Shown here piece after piece: positions 40,545 through 48,184 of a stretch of DNA of 64,000 nucleotides (position 1 is the stretch's first letter; every line of letters begins with the position of its first letter). The notes under the pieces were generated by a model, which had not been told where the DNA came from, ran no database searches, and worked only from the letters and a program-made list of their open reading frames with translations. The translations under genes were made by a program, and so were the position numbers. Origin of the DNA: a candidate division SR1 bacterium (GTDB taxonomy: Bacteria; Patescibacteriota; Gracilibacteria; Absconditabacterales; Absconditicoccaceae); NCBI GenBank assembly GCA_026397475.1, contig JAPLUT010000006.1:186001-250000 (forward strand), written 5' to 3'.

Positions 40545-41522
40545 TTATATTTCTACAGTTATTAGTTCATTTTCTGGATCTCTGAAAACTAGTTTATATG
40601 CTGTCAATTGCATAGGAGTTGTTTCTTTAGGATCGCCATATAAATAATCACCCACAATCGGCAATCCATGATGGGAGAGGTGGTATCTTATCTGATGAGT
40701 TCTTCCGGTGAGAATCTCTAATTTTAAGTTACAGGTTTCAGGCCTGCCTGTCCGGTAGGCAGGTTCCAGGTTTCAGATTGTCTTTTTTTTATCTTGCTCC
40801 TTGCTCCCTGTTCCTTTTTCTATTTGTAGTATTTTTGTAATTCATATTTTGCTTAGAGTATGTGGTAGTTTGGCTATTACAAGCTCTTCAATCGTGTAAG
40901 GAAATTCTGGAATATGCTCTATAAATTCTTTTCATTCAGGGCTAAGATGTGCTGTCGCTCTATAAAATTTTTTGAGTTCAGTTTGTTCCTTTTCGTTTAT
41001 ATCTCTGCTTTCTGATTTAGCTTGAAAAAGTTTTTTGAAGTGATCGAGGCCTTTTTCTGTTTTTGCAATAATCATGAGCCCATCCGTGTTTTTGTCGAGC
41101 CTATGAATGAGTCCTGCTCTGATAAAATTTCAAATAGTGGGTAAATTTTTGTAGGTATGATAAAGAAATCCTACTACGGACGGTGCATCTGCTTCTCGAA
41201 CGGTTTTAGGATGAGAAAGTACTCCTTTGGGTTTGTTGATGATGAGATAGTCTTCTTTTTCGAGAACAACAGGAATATCTATATGAGGAGCCTCATTAAG
41301 AATCACCGGGGAAAGATATCTTGTAATATTATCGATGGTTATAGTATCATCGTTTTTAAGTTGATAAGATTTTTTTACTACCTTATTGTTTACCTTAATG
41401 CCTCATCTTGTAATAATATGATGAAAAAAACTTCTAGAATAAGGAAATTGCTTACTTAATCGCGTATCTATCCTTCCTGTTTTTGCGACTGATAGCTCTT
41501 CTGATCCTTCTTGAGTTGTCAT
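40545..41522 (-). CDS. RluA-family 23S rRNA pseudouridine synthase with in-frame repeat insertion, 325 aa
   Basis: An S4-like N-terminal domain (RIDTRLSKQFPYSRSFFHHII) precedes the catalytic domain: LIINKPKGVLSHP, GLIHRLDKNTDGLMII (catalytic Asp) and LEILTGRTHQIRYHLSHHG followed by GDYLYG. Between KILQIEKG and LKLEILTGRTHQ there is an insertion of about 28 residues. Its DNA holds a GC-rich palindrome and direct repeats (40732-40776), read without breaking the frame. The enzyme modifies uridines in rRNA. TGA Gly present. Confidence 0.88.
40732..40776. repeat. Palindromic element inside the RluA-family gene
   Basis: CCTGCCT (40743-40749) pairs with AGGCAGG (40757-40763). The palindrome is flanked by two copies of CAGGTTTCAG (40732-40741 and 40767-40776), like a target duplication. 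G+C content is far above that of the gene around it. Confidence 0.85.
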
Positions 41523-41681
41523 TTATGTGGCTAATTGATGCTAAATAGCATTACTGTATAATTTTTTTTTGAAAAAACAAGGGTATTTCCTCTTTTATCT
41601 CCTAAAAATGAGGCTTAAAATTTGCAAATTTTTTAAAAAAGGATATAATTAAGTATAATTTTATATATGTAATATCTTTCA

Positions 41682-42221
41682 ATGGAAGCTAATCAAATAA
41701 ATTCACCTGCAGAAAATTCTTGAATTCCTCAAGGTATCCCTACAGGAGTATTTGTTGCAAATAATCAATCTTCGCCACAAGCTGCTGCCGTACAATCTGC
41801 TCCTGTAGCACCTGTTGCGCCAGTTAGTGAAGGGCCTTTGGATAGAATTTTGAAATGAATTGCAAGATTTTTTGCAAGAGTTATGGGACAAGCAGATCCT
41901 ATTACTTGAGCACCAAATGCTGCATCACAAGCGCTTCAAAAATCACAAAATATCGTTGGTAAAATACGAAGCACAGCAAATCAAGCGGTATCAAAAGTTA
42001 CTGACGTTACTGGACAAGTCGTTGCAAAAGCTACTGACGTGGCGAGTCAAGCGGTATCAAAAGCTACTGACGTTACTGGACAAGTCGTTGCAAAAGCTAC
42101 TAGTGTCGCAAATCAAGCTACTCAAAAGGTTCAACAAGTTGTTGCACCTGCTTCTTCTGCGCCTCAAGCAACAGAAACTGTTGCTCCAGCAGCTCAACCT
42201 ACGCCACCTTCTGCATCTTAA
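41682..42221 (+). CDS. Ala/Val/Gln-rich repeat protein (phasin-like), 179 aa
   Basis: The N-terminal part is Pro/Ala rich. A short amphipathic segment (LDRILKGIARFFARVMG) follows. Two tandem copies of a 22-residue helix come next (VSK-TDVTGQVVAKATDVASQA type), encoded by a 66-bp DNA duplication, and then an Ala/Pro tail. It looks like an amphipathic helical surface-binding protein; the phasin comparison is only by composition. Three in-frame TGA. Own terminator. Confidence 0.75.
41980..42111 (+). repeat. 66-bp tandem duplication in the repeat protein gene
   Basis: Two copies of a 66-bp unit starting GCGGTATCAAAAG, nearly identical, differing mainly at the ends (GACGTGGCGAGT versus AGTGTCGCAAAT). 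Confidence 0.88.
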
Positions 42222-42253
42222 TAATTATTAAAATATTTTCTTACTAATAAAAA

Positions 42254-42278
42254 ACTGGCCGTTTAGGTCAGTTTTTTT
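42254..42278. terminator. Terminator between the convergent 41682 and 42300 genes
   Basis: ACTGGCC / GGTCAGT stem with T7 on + and an A run on the other side giving T on minus. Confidence 0.85.
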
Positions 42279-42299
42279 GTTCTTAGGTCTATATGTTTC

Positions 42300-42482
42300 T
42301 TATTTTTCTTCTAAGAGAGCTTGTACTAAAACATTTATTTCATCCATAAATTCTTTGTTTTGGTCTAATCCGCTTTCATGGATTACTTGCATTACTCGAT
42401 CAAGTCTTTTCTTTTTTTCTTGAACTTTTTTGATATCTTCAGCATCTATTATGCTTAAATCTATTGGTTGTGCTTTTGTCAT
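42300..42482 (-). CDS. Small helical protein, 60 aa
   Basis: MTKAQPIDLSIIDAEDIKKV, then a Lys-rich helix and an amphipathic C-terminal helix ending LLEEK. No TGA or CGA. It lies 28 bp downstream of trpS on the same strand, probably the last gene of that unit. It may be a small structural or regulatory protein; not recognised. Confidence 0.55.
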   Translation of the reverse strand: MTKAQPIDLSIIDAEDIKKVQEKKKRLDRVMQVIHESGLDQNKEFMDEINVLVQALLEEK

Positions 42483-42510
42483 CTGTTATATAGTATCAAA
42501 TAAAGTGTTA

Positions 42511-43488
42511 TTATAGTTTGAATCCTACTTTTTTATATATTTCTTCTATCTTTTTTTGAGCGATTTCATTCACTTTTTTAGTGTTTTTGTTTACGAGAGC
42601 TATGATTGTCTCATCTGAAATCTCTGCATATCTTTTTTGGATAGGCTGAACAAATGAAATAATTTTTTCATACAGATATTCTTTCACATCCTTATAACTC
42701 AATCCTCATGCCAGATATCTTTTTCTTAGTATTTCATCTTCTTCTGGAGTCAGAAATAATTTACAGATTTTATACACATTACATTCATCTGGATTTTTTA
42801 CTTCTTCGATAGCCAATGTGCTCGTTGGGATCTGTTTAACTCTTTTCAGAATAGTTTTCTCGTCGTCGAGAAGTCAGATGTAATTGTTATATGATTTACT
42901 CATTTTGCGCCCGTCTACTCAGAGAACAGTTGCAACCTCTTCTTGGATATATACGTCAGGCATTTTAAATGTCTCACCAAATTCATTGTTGAATTTCATT
43001 GCTATGTCTCTTGCGTATTCTACGTGTTGTTTCTGATCTTTTCCCACAGGCACAATATTGGCGTCATAAAGTAAGATATCTGCTGCCATTAAAATAGGAT
43101 AACAAAATGTTCCTATACTAATTTCCTTGGCTTTCCCTTTATCTAAGGCTTCTTTGTAGGAATGCATTCTTTCCATAAATCCCATATGCGTTAAGCATGT
43201 GAATATCCAACCGAGCTGTGCATGTCATGGAATTTCTGCAGGATTATAAATAATAAATCTTTCTAAATCTACTCAACATGCTGCATAAAGTTTCACGATA
43301 TTAATCCCATTTTGTTTGAGTGCGCTAGCATCGTGAAGCTGCGTGAAGGCATGCATATTTGCTAAAAATAAAAATATTTCTGCGTCTTTAAACTTGTCTG
43401 CTAAATGTAACATAGGCTTGATTGCGCCAAAATAATTTCCTATATGAAACTGACTGTCAGTAGGTTTAACTCAGGTTAGAATTCTCAT
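42511..43488 (-). CDS. trpS: Tryptophanyl-tRNA synthetase, 325 aa
   Basis: Class I synthetase that charges tRNA-Trp. MRILTGVKPTDSQFHIGNYF holds the HIGH-type motif (HIGN). YPILMAADILLYDANIVPVG and KDQKQHVEYARDIA are TrpRS-typical. GRKMSKSYNNYI contains the KMSKS loop. TGA Gly occurs in the first motif. In a cell that decodes both TGG and CGA as Trp, this enzyme would have to charge a second tRNA; no such tRNA is in the window. Confidence 0.95.
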
Positions 43489-43656
43489 TGTTTCTTCTCT
43501 AGAAGGTAAAATATGTGTGTTTTTCCAGTGTATCGTTTTCGTGAATTAATTCAATGCATAATTGTAAATTTTCGCTTGAATTGCATTAGAAAATATATAT
43601 ATACAACACACCCTGTTCACGCAGGATATTTTGTATTTATGTTTGTAAAAATATAT

Positions 43657-43727
43657 TGGGGAATCGTCTAACGGTAGGACAGCGGACTTTGACTCCGTCA
43701 GTCTAGGTTCGAATCCTAGTTCCCCAA
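43657..43727 (+). tRNA. tRNA-Gln(UUG)
   Basis: Acceptor TGGGGAA / TTCCCCA, loop CTTTGAC gives UUG. First of the tRNA array. Confidence 0.94.
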
Positions 43728-43805
43728 AGTTAATTCAGAATTCAAAAGAGGGGAATTATGTGCTTCTGTATCCTAAATTCCGAATTCCGAATTCTACGTT
43801 GCTAC

Positions 43806-43880
43806 TGCGGGATAGAGAAACGGTATCTCGTTGGGCTCATAACCCGAAGACAGGTGGTTCGACTCCATCTCCCGCAACCA
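43806..43880 (+). tRNA. Initiator tRNA-fMet(CAU)
   Basis: Anticodon loop CTCATAA with three consecutive G-C pairs in the stem (GGG/CCC), the initiator mark. The 1-72 position is U-A, a weak pair in keeping with initiators. CCA is encoded at 43878-43880. Confidence 0.93.
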
Positions 43881-43913
43881 AGAGAAATATAACTTTAATA
43901 AAATAATACTGAT

Positions 43914-43984
43914 CGGGAGTAGCTTAGCTGGTAGAGCGTCTGACTCTGAATCAGGAGGTCCTAGGTTCGAATCCTAGCTCCCGA
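43914..43984 (+). tRNA. tRNA-Gln(CUG)
   Basis: Acceptor CGGGAGT / GCTCCCG, loop CTCTGAA gives CUG. Confidence 0.92.
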
Positions 43985-43996
43985 GAATGCATCCGT

Positions 43997-44050
43997 GCCG
44001 GGGTGATGGAATGGTAGACATGTCCCGATAGAATCGGGATGCCTTATATA
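43997..44050 (+). pseudogene. Broken tRNA-Leu copy (5' part) with replaced anticodon arm
   Basis: The acceptor, D arm and following bases are identical to tRNA-Leu(UAG) at 44335. The 17-nt anticodon arm is replaced by TCCCGATAGAATCGGGA, a perfect 7-bp palindrome around AGA. After TGCCTTA the similarity ends; variable arm, T arm and 3' acceptor are missing. A GIY-YIG gene begins 27 bp later. Confidence 0.85.
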
Positions 44051-44076
44051 GATAATTACCCGCTAACTTACCATTG

Positions 44077-44319
44077 ATGTTTGGATATGTATATGTACTT
44101 GAAATGGCTAATGGAAAGTATTATGTATGAAGTACAAAAAATATTCAAAATAGATTGATTGAACATCAAACATGAGAGAGTAAAAGTACTAAAAATCATT
44201 TGCCTGTTAAGCTTCTATTTTATAAAAAATATGCTACTATTATAGAAGCCATACATATGGAAACAAAAATTAAAAAATCAAAAAGTAGAAAAGTGATTGA
44301 ACTGTTTATTAAAGATTAG
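44077..44319 (+). CDS. GIY-YIG endonuclease domain protein (UPF0213-like), 80 aa
   Basis: MFGYVYVLEMANGKYYVGST supplies the GIY-YIG pair of strands (Y-x-Y and YYVG). NRLIEHQTGES has the catalytic Arg and the His region. METKIKKSKSRKVIEL provides the Glu/Lys helix. The Gly of YVG is TGA. Such small single-domain nucleases occur in many genomes with unclear role, and related domains act in mobile introns and repair. It lies between one broken and one intact tRNA-Leu. Confidence 0.85.
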
Positions 44320-44334
44320 TGCGAGTACACTTGT

Positions 44335-44415
44335 GCCGGGGTGATGGAATGGTAGACATGCTTGGCTTAGAACCAAGTGCCTTACGGTGTGCAGGTTCGA
44401 GTCCTGTCCCCGGTA
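44335..44415 (+). tRNA. tRNA-Leu(UAG)
   Basis: Full cloverleaf with long variable arm; loop CTTAGAA gives UAG. Acceptor GCCGGGG / CCCCGGT with G1-U72. Confidence 0.94.
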
Positions 44416-44429
44416 AATATATACACGCA

Positions 44430-44501
44430 TTAAATGGTAGACGTGTCCCGATAGAATCGGGATGCCTTACGGTGTTCCTCTATAGCTAGGAATCCCCGGT
44501 A
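44430..44501 (+). pseudogene. Broken tRNA-Leu copy (3' part) with replaced anticodon and T arms
   Basis: Begins in the D arm (AATGGTAGAC), carries the same inserted hairpin TCCCGATAGAATCGGGA, continues TGCCTTACGGTGT, then has TTCCT/AGGAA in place of the T arm without a TTC loop, and ends CCCCGGTA. The 5' acceptor strand is absent. Confidence 0.8.
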
Positions 44502-44586
44502 AATACATTCTCTAAGTGAAAACATCATTTGCTGTTGAAAACGATATCTGAATTCTTATAGGTTAGTTCATTGAAAAAACAGACAT

Positions 44587-44659
<73 letters not shown>

Positions 44660-44698
44660 TTTAGATATTATTCTTTATACCTTTATACACCCATTAGT

Positions 44699-44962
44699 AT
44701 GCCAATTACAAAATCTGCAAAGAAAGCTGCGAAAAGATCTCTTGTATTCCAAAAAAGGAATAATGAATTTAAACTTAGAATGAAAATGGCTATCAAAAAG
44801 TTTTTGAAAAGCATAGATAAGTCTGAGAAGCTTTGACAAGAAGACCTTAATAAGGTGTACAAGTTTATAGATAAATGTACAAAAGTTGGTGTTATCAAAA
44901 AAAATACTGCAGCTAGAAAGAAATCAAGAGTTGCAAAAGCATTTGCTAAACAATCTGCTTAG
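44699..44962 (+). CDS. rpsT: Ribosomal protein S20, 87 aa
   Basis: MPITKSAKKAAKRSLVFQKR and NNEFKLRMKMAIKKFL match S20, a basic helical 30S protein. GVIKKNTAARKKSRVAKAF is the conserved C-terminal helix. One Gly (EKLGQ) is TGA. It is embedded in the tRNA array, 12 bp before tRNA-Thr, so it is likely processed from a mixed transcript. Confidence 0.95.
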
Positions 44963-44974
44963 CAAGCGCTTCAT

Positions 44975-45050
44975 GCCGACTTAGCTCATTCGGTAGAGCA
45001 ACCGCCTTGTAAGCGGTAGGTGATCGGTTCGAATCCGATAGTCGGCTCCA
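44975..45050 (+). tRNA. tRNA-Thr(UGU)
   Basis: Acceptor GCCGACT / AGTCGGC, loop CTTGTAA gives UGU. CCA encoded. Confidence 0.95.
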
Positions 45051-45054
45051 TTAA

Positions 45055-45160
45055 AAAATAATGAATAATGGAAAATTAAAAATGAGTAATAAATAATGAG
45101 GGAAAAAAATATAAAAAATATTTCCTAAATTATTAACTATTCATTGTTAATTATTAATTT
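45055..45160. repeat. AT-rich interspersed repeat
   Basis: AATAATGAATAATGG... on the left and ...TTATTAACTATTCATTGTTAATTATT on the right form an imperfect inverted repeat of the same kind as at 26962-27050. No gene. Confidence 0.5.
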
Positions 45161-45165
45161 ATTGT

Positions 45166-45242
45166 GGAGTGGTAGTTCAGCTGGTTAGAACGCCCGCCTG
45201 TCACGCGGGAGGTCGAGGGTTCGAGTCCCTTCCATTCCGCCA
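45166..45242 (+). tRNA. tRNA-Asp(GUC)
   Basis: Acceptor GGAGTGG / CCATTCC, loop CTGTCAC gives GUC. CCA encoded. Confidence 0.95.
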
Positions 45243-45267
45243 TTAAATTTGACATACAAACCTAATT

Positions 45268-45339
45268 GGTCTTATCGTCTAACGGTTAGGACACGGGACT
45301 TTCAATCCTGCAATCGGGGTTCGATTCCCCGTAGGACCG
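45268..45339 (+). tRNA. tRNA-Glu(UUC)
   Basis: Acceptor GGTCTTA / TAGGACC, loop CTTTCAA gives UUC. CCA not encoded. Confidence 0.94.
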
Positions 45340-45345
45340 ATTAAT

Positions 45346-45437
45346 TTATTATCGTCTAACGGTTAGAACATCCCAATTCATCCGCATAATCGGGGCCACC
45401 CCAAGGTTGGTAAATTCAATTTTCCGTGAGATCGATT
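45346..45437 (+). pseudogene. Degenerate tRNA-Glu copy
   Basis: TTATCGTCTAACGGTTAGAA repeats the D-arm region of the intact tRNA-Glu just upstream. The anticodon arm, T arm and acceptor are degenerate, with only a GAGATCGATTAA-like echo at the end. Confidence 0.65.
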
Positions 45438-45463
45438 AATACAATAAGGGCCAAAAATGTTAT

Positions 45464-45540
45464 GGGTGATTAGCTCAGTTGGCTAGAGCATCTGCCTTAC
45501 AAGCAGGGGGTCGTAGGTTCGAGTCCTACATCACCCACCA
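45464..45540 (+). tRNA. tRNA-Val(UAC)
   Basis: Acceptor GGGTGAT / ATCACCC, loop CTTACAA gives UAC. CCA encoded. Confidence 0.95.
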
Positions 45541-45567
45541 TATTAATACTTCAAATCTCCAGCTTAT

Positions 45568-45644
45568 GGGTCTATAACTCAGCTGGTTAGAGTAGTCGGC
45601 TCATAACCGATTTGTCGCTGGTTCGAGTCCAGCTAGGCCCACCA
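45568..45644 (+). tRNA. tRNA with CAU anticodon (elongator Met or Ile2)
   Basis: Acceptor GGGTCTA / TAGGCCC, loop CTCATAA gives CAU. It differs from the CAU tRNA at 20320; one of the two probably reads AUA as Ile. CCA encoded. Confidence 0.93.
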
Positions 45645-45673
45645 ATACCACTTCTTAATCTTAATTTTGTCTT

Positions 45674-45750
45674 GCGGGTGTAACTCAATTGGCTAGAGTG
45701 CCTGCCTTCCAAGCAGACTGTTGCGAGTTCGAGTCTCGTCACCCGCTCCA
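45674..45750 (+). tRNA. tRNA-Gly(UCC)
   Basis: Acceptor GCGGGTG / CACCCGC, loop CTTCCAA gives UCC. CCA encoded. It reads GGN codons; the tRNA-Gly(UCA) needed for TGA is not in this window. Confidence 0.95.
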
Positions 45751-45769
45751 TTAAGGAGTAATCGTTATA

Positions 45770-45814
45770 AAAAATAAAAATAAAAAGGGCTTATGCTCTT
45801 TTTATTTTTATTTT
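45770..45814 (+). terminator. Terminator of the tRNA array
   Basis: A long AT-rich stem: the left arm ending AATAAAAAGGGC pairs with GCTCTTTTTATTTTTATT around a TTAT loop, and the right arm serves as the T tract. Confidence 0.85.
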
Positions 45815-45885
45815 AAAAAACAGTCTTTCAATAGTTGTTAAAAACAGTATACTTTTGATGGAAAAATTTATTTATTGTATGTAGT

Positions 45886-47292
45886 ATGGTATATTTAGAT
45901 AGATATGGAATAGCTTTTAGGCAAAACGAAAAATATCTTTTGGCCAATGATGAAATTACCGTGTATCGTCCTGGGAATAGAATCTATCCTCATGAAAAAT
46001 GATGGAAAATATGAGAAGTTGTTAAAACCAGAGTTATTGAAATTCCTTGAGATGATAAGTTATGAATATATCCTGTCTTTAGCAATGAGGTAGGTCTCGT
46101 CAAGATAACCAATATCCAACTTCTCCATGATTATGATTTGGCTAAGACGCCTGAAATTCTTGAACATGTGAAGTCCGTATATATTCACGCTACAGATTTT
46201 AGTTTATTAACAAGAATAGATATGAGGAAAGTAAATTCAGTTGGTCTTATAGATAACTCTGCGGAGATTAAAAAATTTTATGATGATGGAATTATTACTC
46301 CAGCAATTTTACCAGAAAACAACCCTGGTATTGATGATTTGCTAAAGGCAGGTAATTTTTCTATGGCGTTTATTAACCATGATTATGCTGCGCTTACTCC
46401 TAAAATGTGGAATTTTATTGCTAAGGAGTATGGGCTTGATATCAAAACAAGTATGGTAGTAGCAAAGGCTGAAAATTTAGCAAAAATATTTGATGTTCTT
46501 AGATTAAATAAAGATTATCTCTGATGATGATTGGGGATAGGATTCAAAGACACGGGGTATGGACTTTTACATTCTGATGAAAATAAATACTTTGTTGATC
46601 CTGTAGCAGATGCTATGCAATCTACAAATTTCGTTGCTCACTTTGGAAATGAAATCCATGGATACAACTCTGATGCCGCCTGATACTGTGAAAGCTTGAC
46701 GGATAAGTTTAAAGAAATAGGAAAAGATATGTTAGAAAAAAATATTATTATGTTATGAGCTTGATGAACCGCTAGAGGAATAGCTTTGGAACTTGTTCAT
46801 AGAGGTATCAAAAAATTGATTATCGTAAATAGAACACTTGAAAAAGCACAGGCTATCGCTGATAAACTTAATATTATCAAGCCAGATGTTGCTGTTGCTA
46901 TGAATGAAGAGAGTATTTTCTCTTTCAAAGAACATATAGACGCGATTATTAATCTCTCGACTAAATGAGCTGATGGGAATCTTGAAAAGTTTTCTTGATT
47001 AACGCCTGCTTCATCTTTAGAAGAAAATCTTGCTTCTAGCAAACAGCTCTTGCAATCTTTTGCAAAAGAAAACCCTAAGCTTATCGTAAGTGATATTAAT
47101 CTTACTAAGACATTAACGACTCCCTTGTTAGATATTGCAAAAGAAATTGGACTTCCTGTCCTTGATGGAAGAGGAATGGTCGTATACCAGTGAGTAGATG
47201 CAATATGGACAGTCTTTGGAGATAAGATTACAGCAAAATGATGAACAAAAGATGAAGTCAGACAGAAACTTATAAAAGAAATCTTAAAGTAA
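45886..47292 (+). CDS. Shikimate dehydrogenase (AroE)-like protein with N-terminal extension, 468 aa
   Basis: The C-terminal half has the NAD(P) motif MLGAGGTARGIALELVHRG, LIIVNRTLEKAQAIADKL and GMVVYQGVDAIWTVFG, as in AroE. The middle part contains a substrate-like block (NFVAHFGNEIHGYNSDAAG). About 200 N-terminal residues precede it, including beta-rich sequence and an alpha/beta region, that standard AroE (about 270 aa) lacks. TGA Gly are in the dinucleotide motif. No other shikimate gene is nearby, so the substrate is uncertain. Confidence 0.75.
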
Positions 47293-47319
47293 AGACTAAA
47301 TAGAAAATAATAAAATTAA

Positions 47320-47345
47320 AACCTGATGTATTTCAGGTTTTTTTT
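47320..47345 (+). terminator. Terminator of the AroE-like gene
   Basis: AACCTGA / TCAGGTT stem followed by T8. Confidence 0.88.
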
Positions 47346-47375
47346 ATTTTGTGTCGGGGATCTCGATTATTATTC

Positions 47376-47403
47376 TTGATTTTTTATTTTATTCCTCTAC
47401 TGT
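47376..47403 (+). promoter_or_regulatory. Promoter of the 47432-48016 gene
   Basis: TTGATT, 16 bp, TACTGT, then an A-rich leader. Confidence 0.5.
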
Positions 47404-47431
47404 TACAAAAAAACAAATAATTAATATAATC

Positions 47432-48016
47432 ATGAAAGAAAATGAAATCAATGATTTGGTTGTGCTATTGCGGCCAATTCAAACAGAAACACAAAAGCAA
47501 GAAATCCACTTGCAAGAACTAAAAAATTTTCAAACAAAAAATAATCGTCTCAATGACAATCCTGATCTTCTGGCGCTTATTTCAGCACAGAAACTTATTG
47601 TTGATGGCCTGAAAGCGAGAGATAGAGCAATGGAGGAGTATGTCCTTCCTGAGTCGCTTGTCATCAGAACATTCATGTCTGTTGAGGCAAATAAATTACT
47701 TACACATAGAGTGTCTATGGAAACTTTGTTTGTGGAAATAGATGACGTTGTTTTTGAAATCAATAAAGTCGCTGAACGCAAATCAGAGTATCCTGGCATC
47801 AAAGATGGCGAGTATTTCTTTGCTGATAATGCTGTTCATACCCAAACGGGATGGCAGAATTATTATCATTATGGTTCAAATGGTGCGGGGTTTCAAGACA
47901 GTTCTGTCTTTAAGGTAATTGCAACTTCGAATGAAGAGAAATATCCTAAAGTTCCTGTACTTACAGTCAAAGATCTTGCTCGTCCGCGGATAACGATAGC
48001 GAAATTTGAGAAGTAA
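47432..48016 (+). CDS. Orphan TGA-free hypothetical protein, 194 aa
   Basis: I start at 47432 because it follows the promoter and A-rich leader; the frame is open further upstream to 47351 but over the promoter. The N-terminal half is helical and charged. The C-terminal half has aromatic-rich sequence (GEYFFADNAVHTQTGWQNYY). Seven Gly, none TGA. Two CGG codons occur (LL-CGG-P, P-CGG-I), rare elsewhere in this window. Own terminator. Not recognised. Confidence 0.75.
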   Translation: MKENEINDLVVLLRPIQTETQKQEIHLQELKNFQTKNNRLNDNPDLLALISAQKLIVDGLKARDRAMEEYVLPESLVIRTFMSVEANKLLTHRVSMETLFVEIDDVVFEINKVAERKSEYPGIKDGEYFFADNAVHTQTGWQNYYHYGSNGAGFQDSSVFKVIATSNEEKYPKVPVLTVKDLARPRITIAKFEK

Positions 48017-48039
48017 GAGTTAAGTGTAAATGAAATTCT

Positions 48040-48065
48040 GGTGCTGTATTCAGCACCTTTTTTTT
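48040..48065 (+). terminator. Terminator of the 47432-48016 gene
   Basis: GGTGCTG / CAGCACC stem with a 4-nt loop and T8. Confidence 0.92.
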
Positions 48066-48073
48066 AAACCAGT

Positions 48074-48173
48074 TTCTGCCTGTTCTACAATCTTATTGTA
48101 TTTTATACAATTATCTCTTGCAATTTAGTATATTATTGTATATAGTACAATTACTAATCTATTTTATACTATT
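48074..48173 (+). promoter_or_regulatory. Array of 20-bp repeats (TACAAT boxes) upstream of the HemN-like gene
   Basis: Aligned in steps of 20 bp, five units carry TACAAT or a close variant at the same offset (48085, 48105, 48125, 48145, 48165). Units two and four are palindromes of the type ATTGTA-N5-TACAAT, centred 40 bp apart. The array ends about 12 bp before the ATG. This looks like an operator array or stacked promoter elements. Confidence 0.55.
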
Positions 48174-48184
48174 ACTTTATTGTC

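Noticed and set aside
43997-44050. Functional suppressor-type tRNA with AGA anticodon
   Set aside because: The 3' half of the molecule is missing, so it cannot fold as a tRNA by itself.
45346-45437. A second functional tRNA-Glu
   Set aside because: Acceptor and T arms do not pair.
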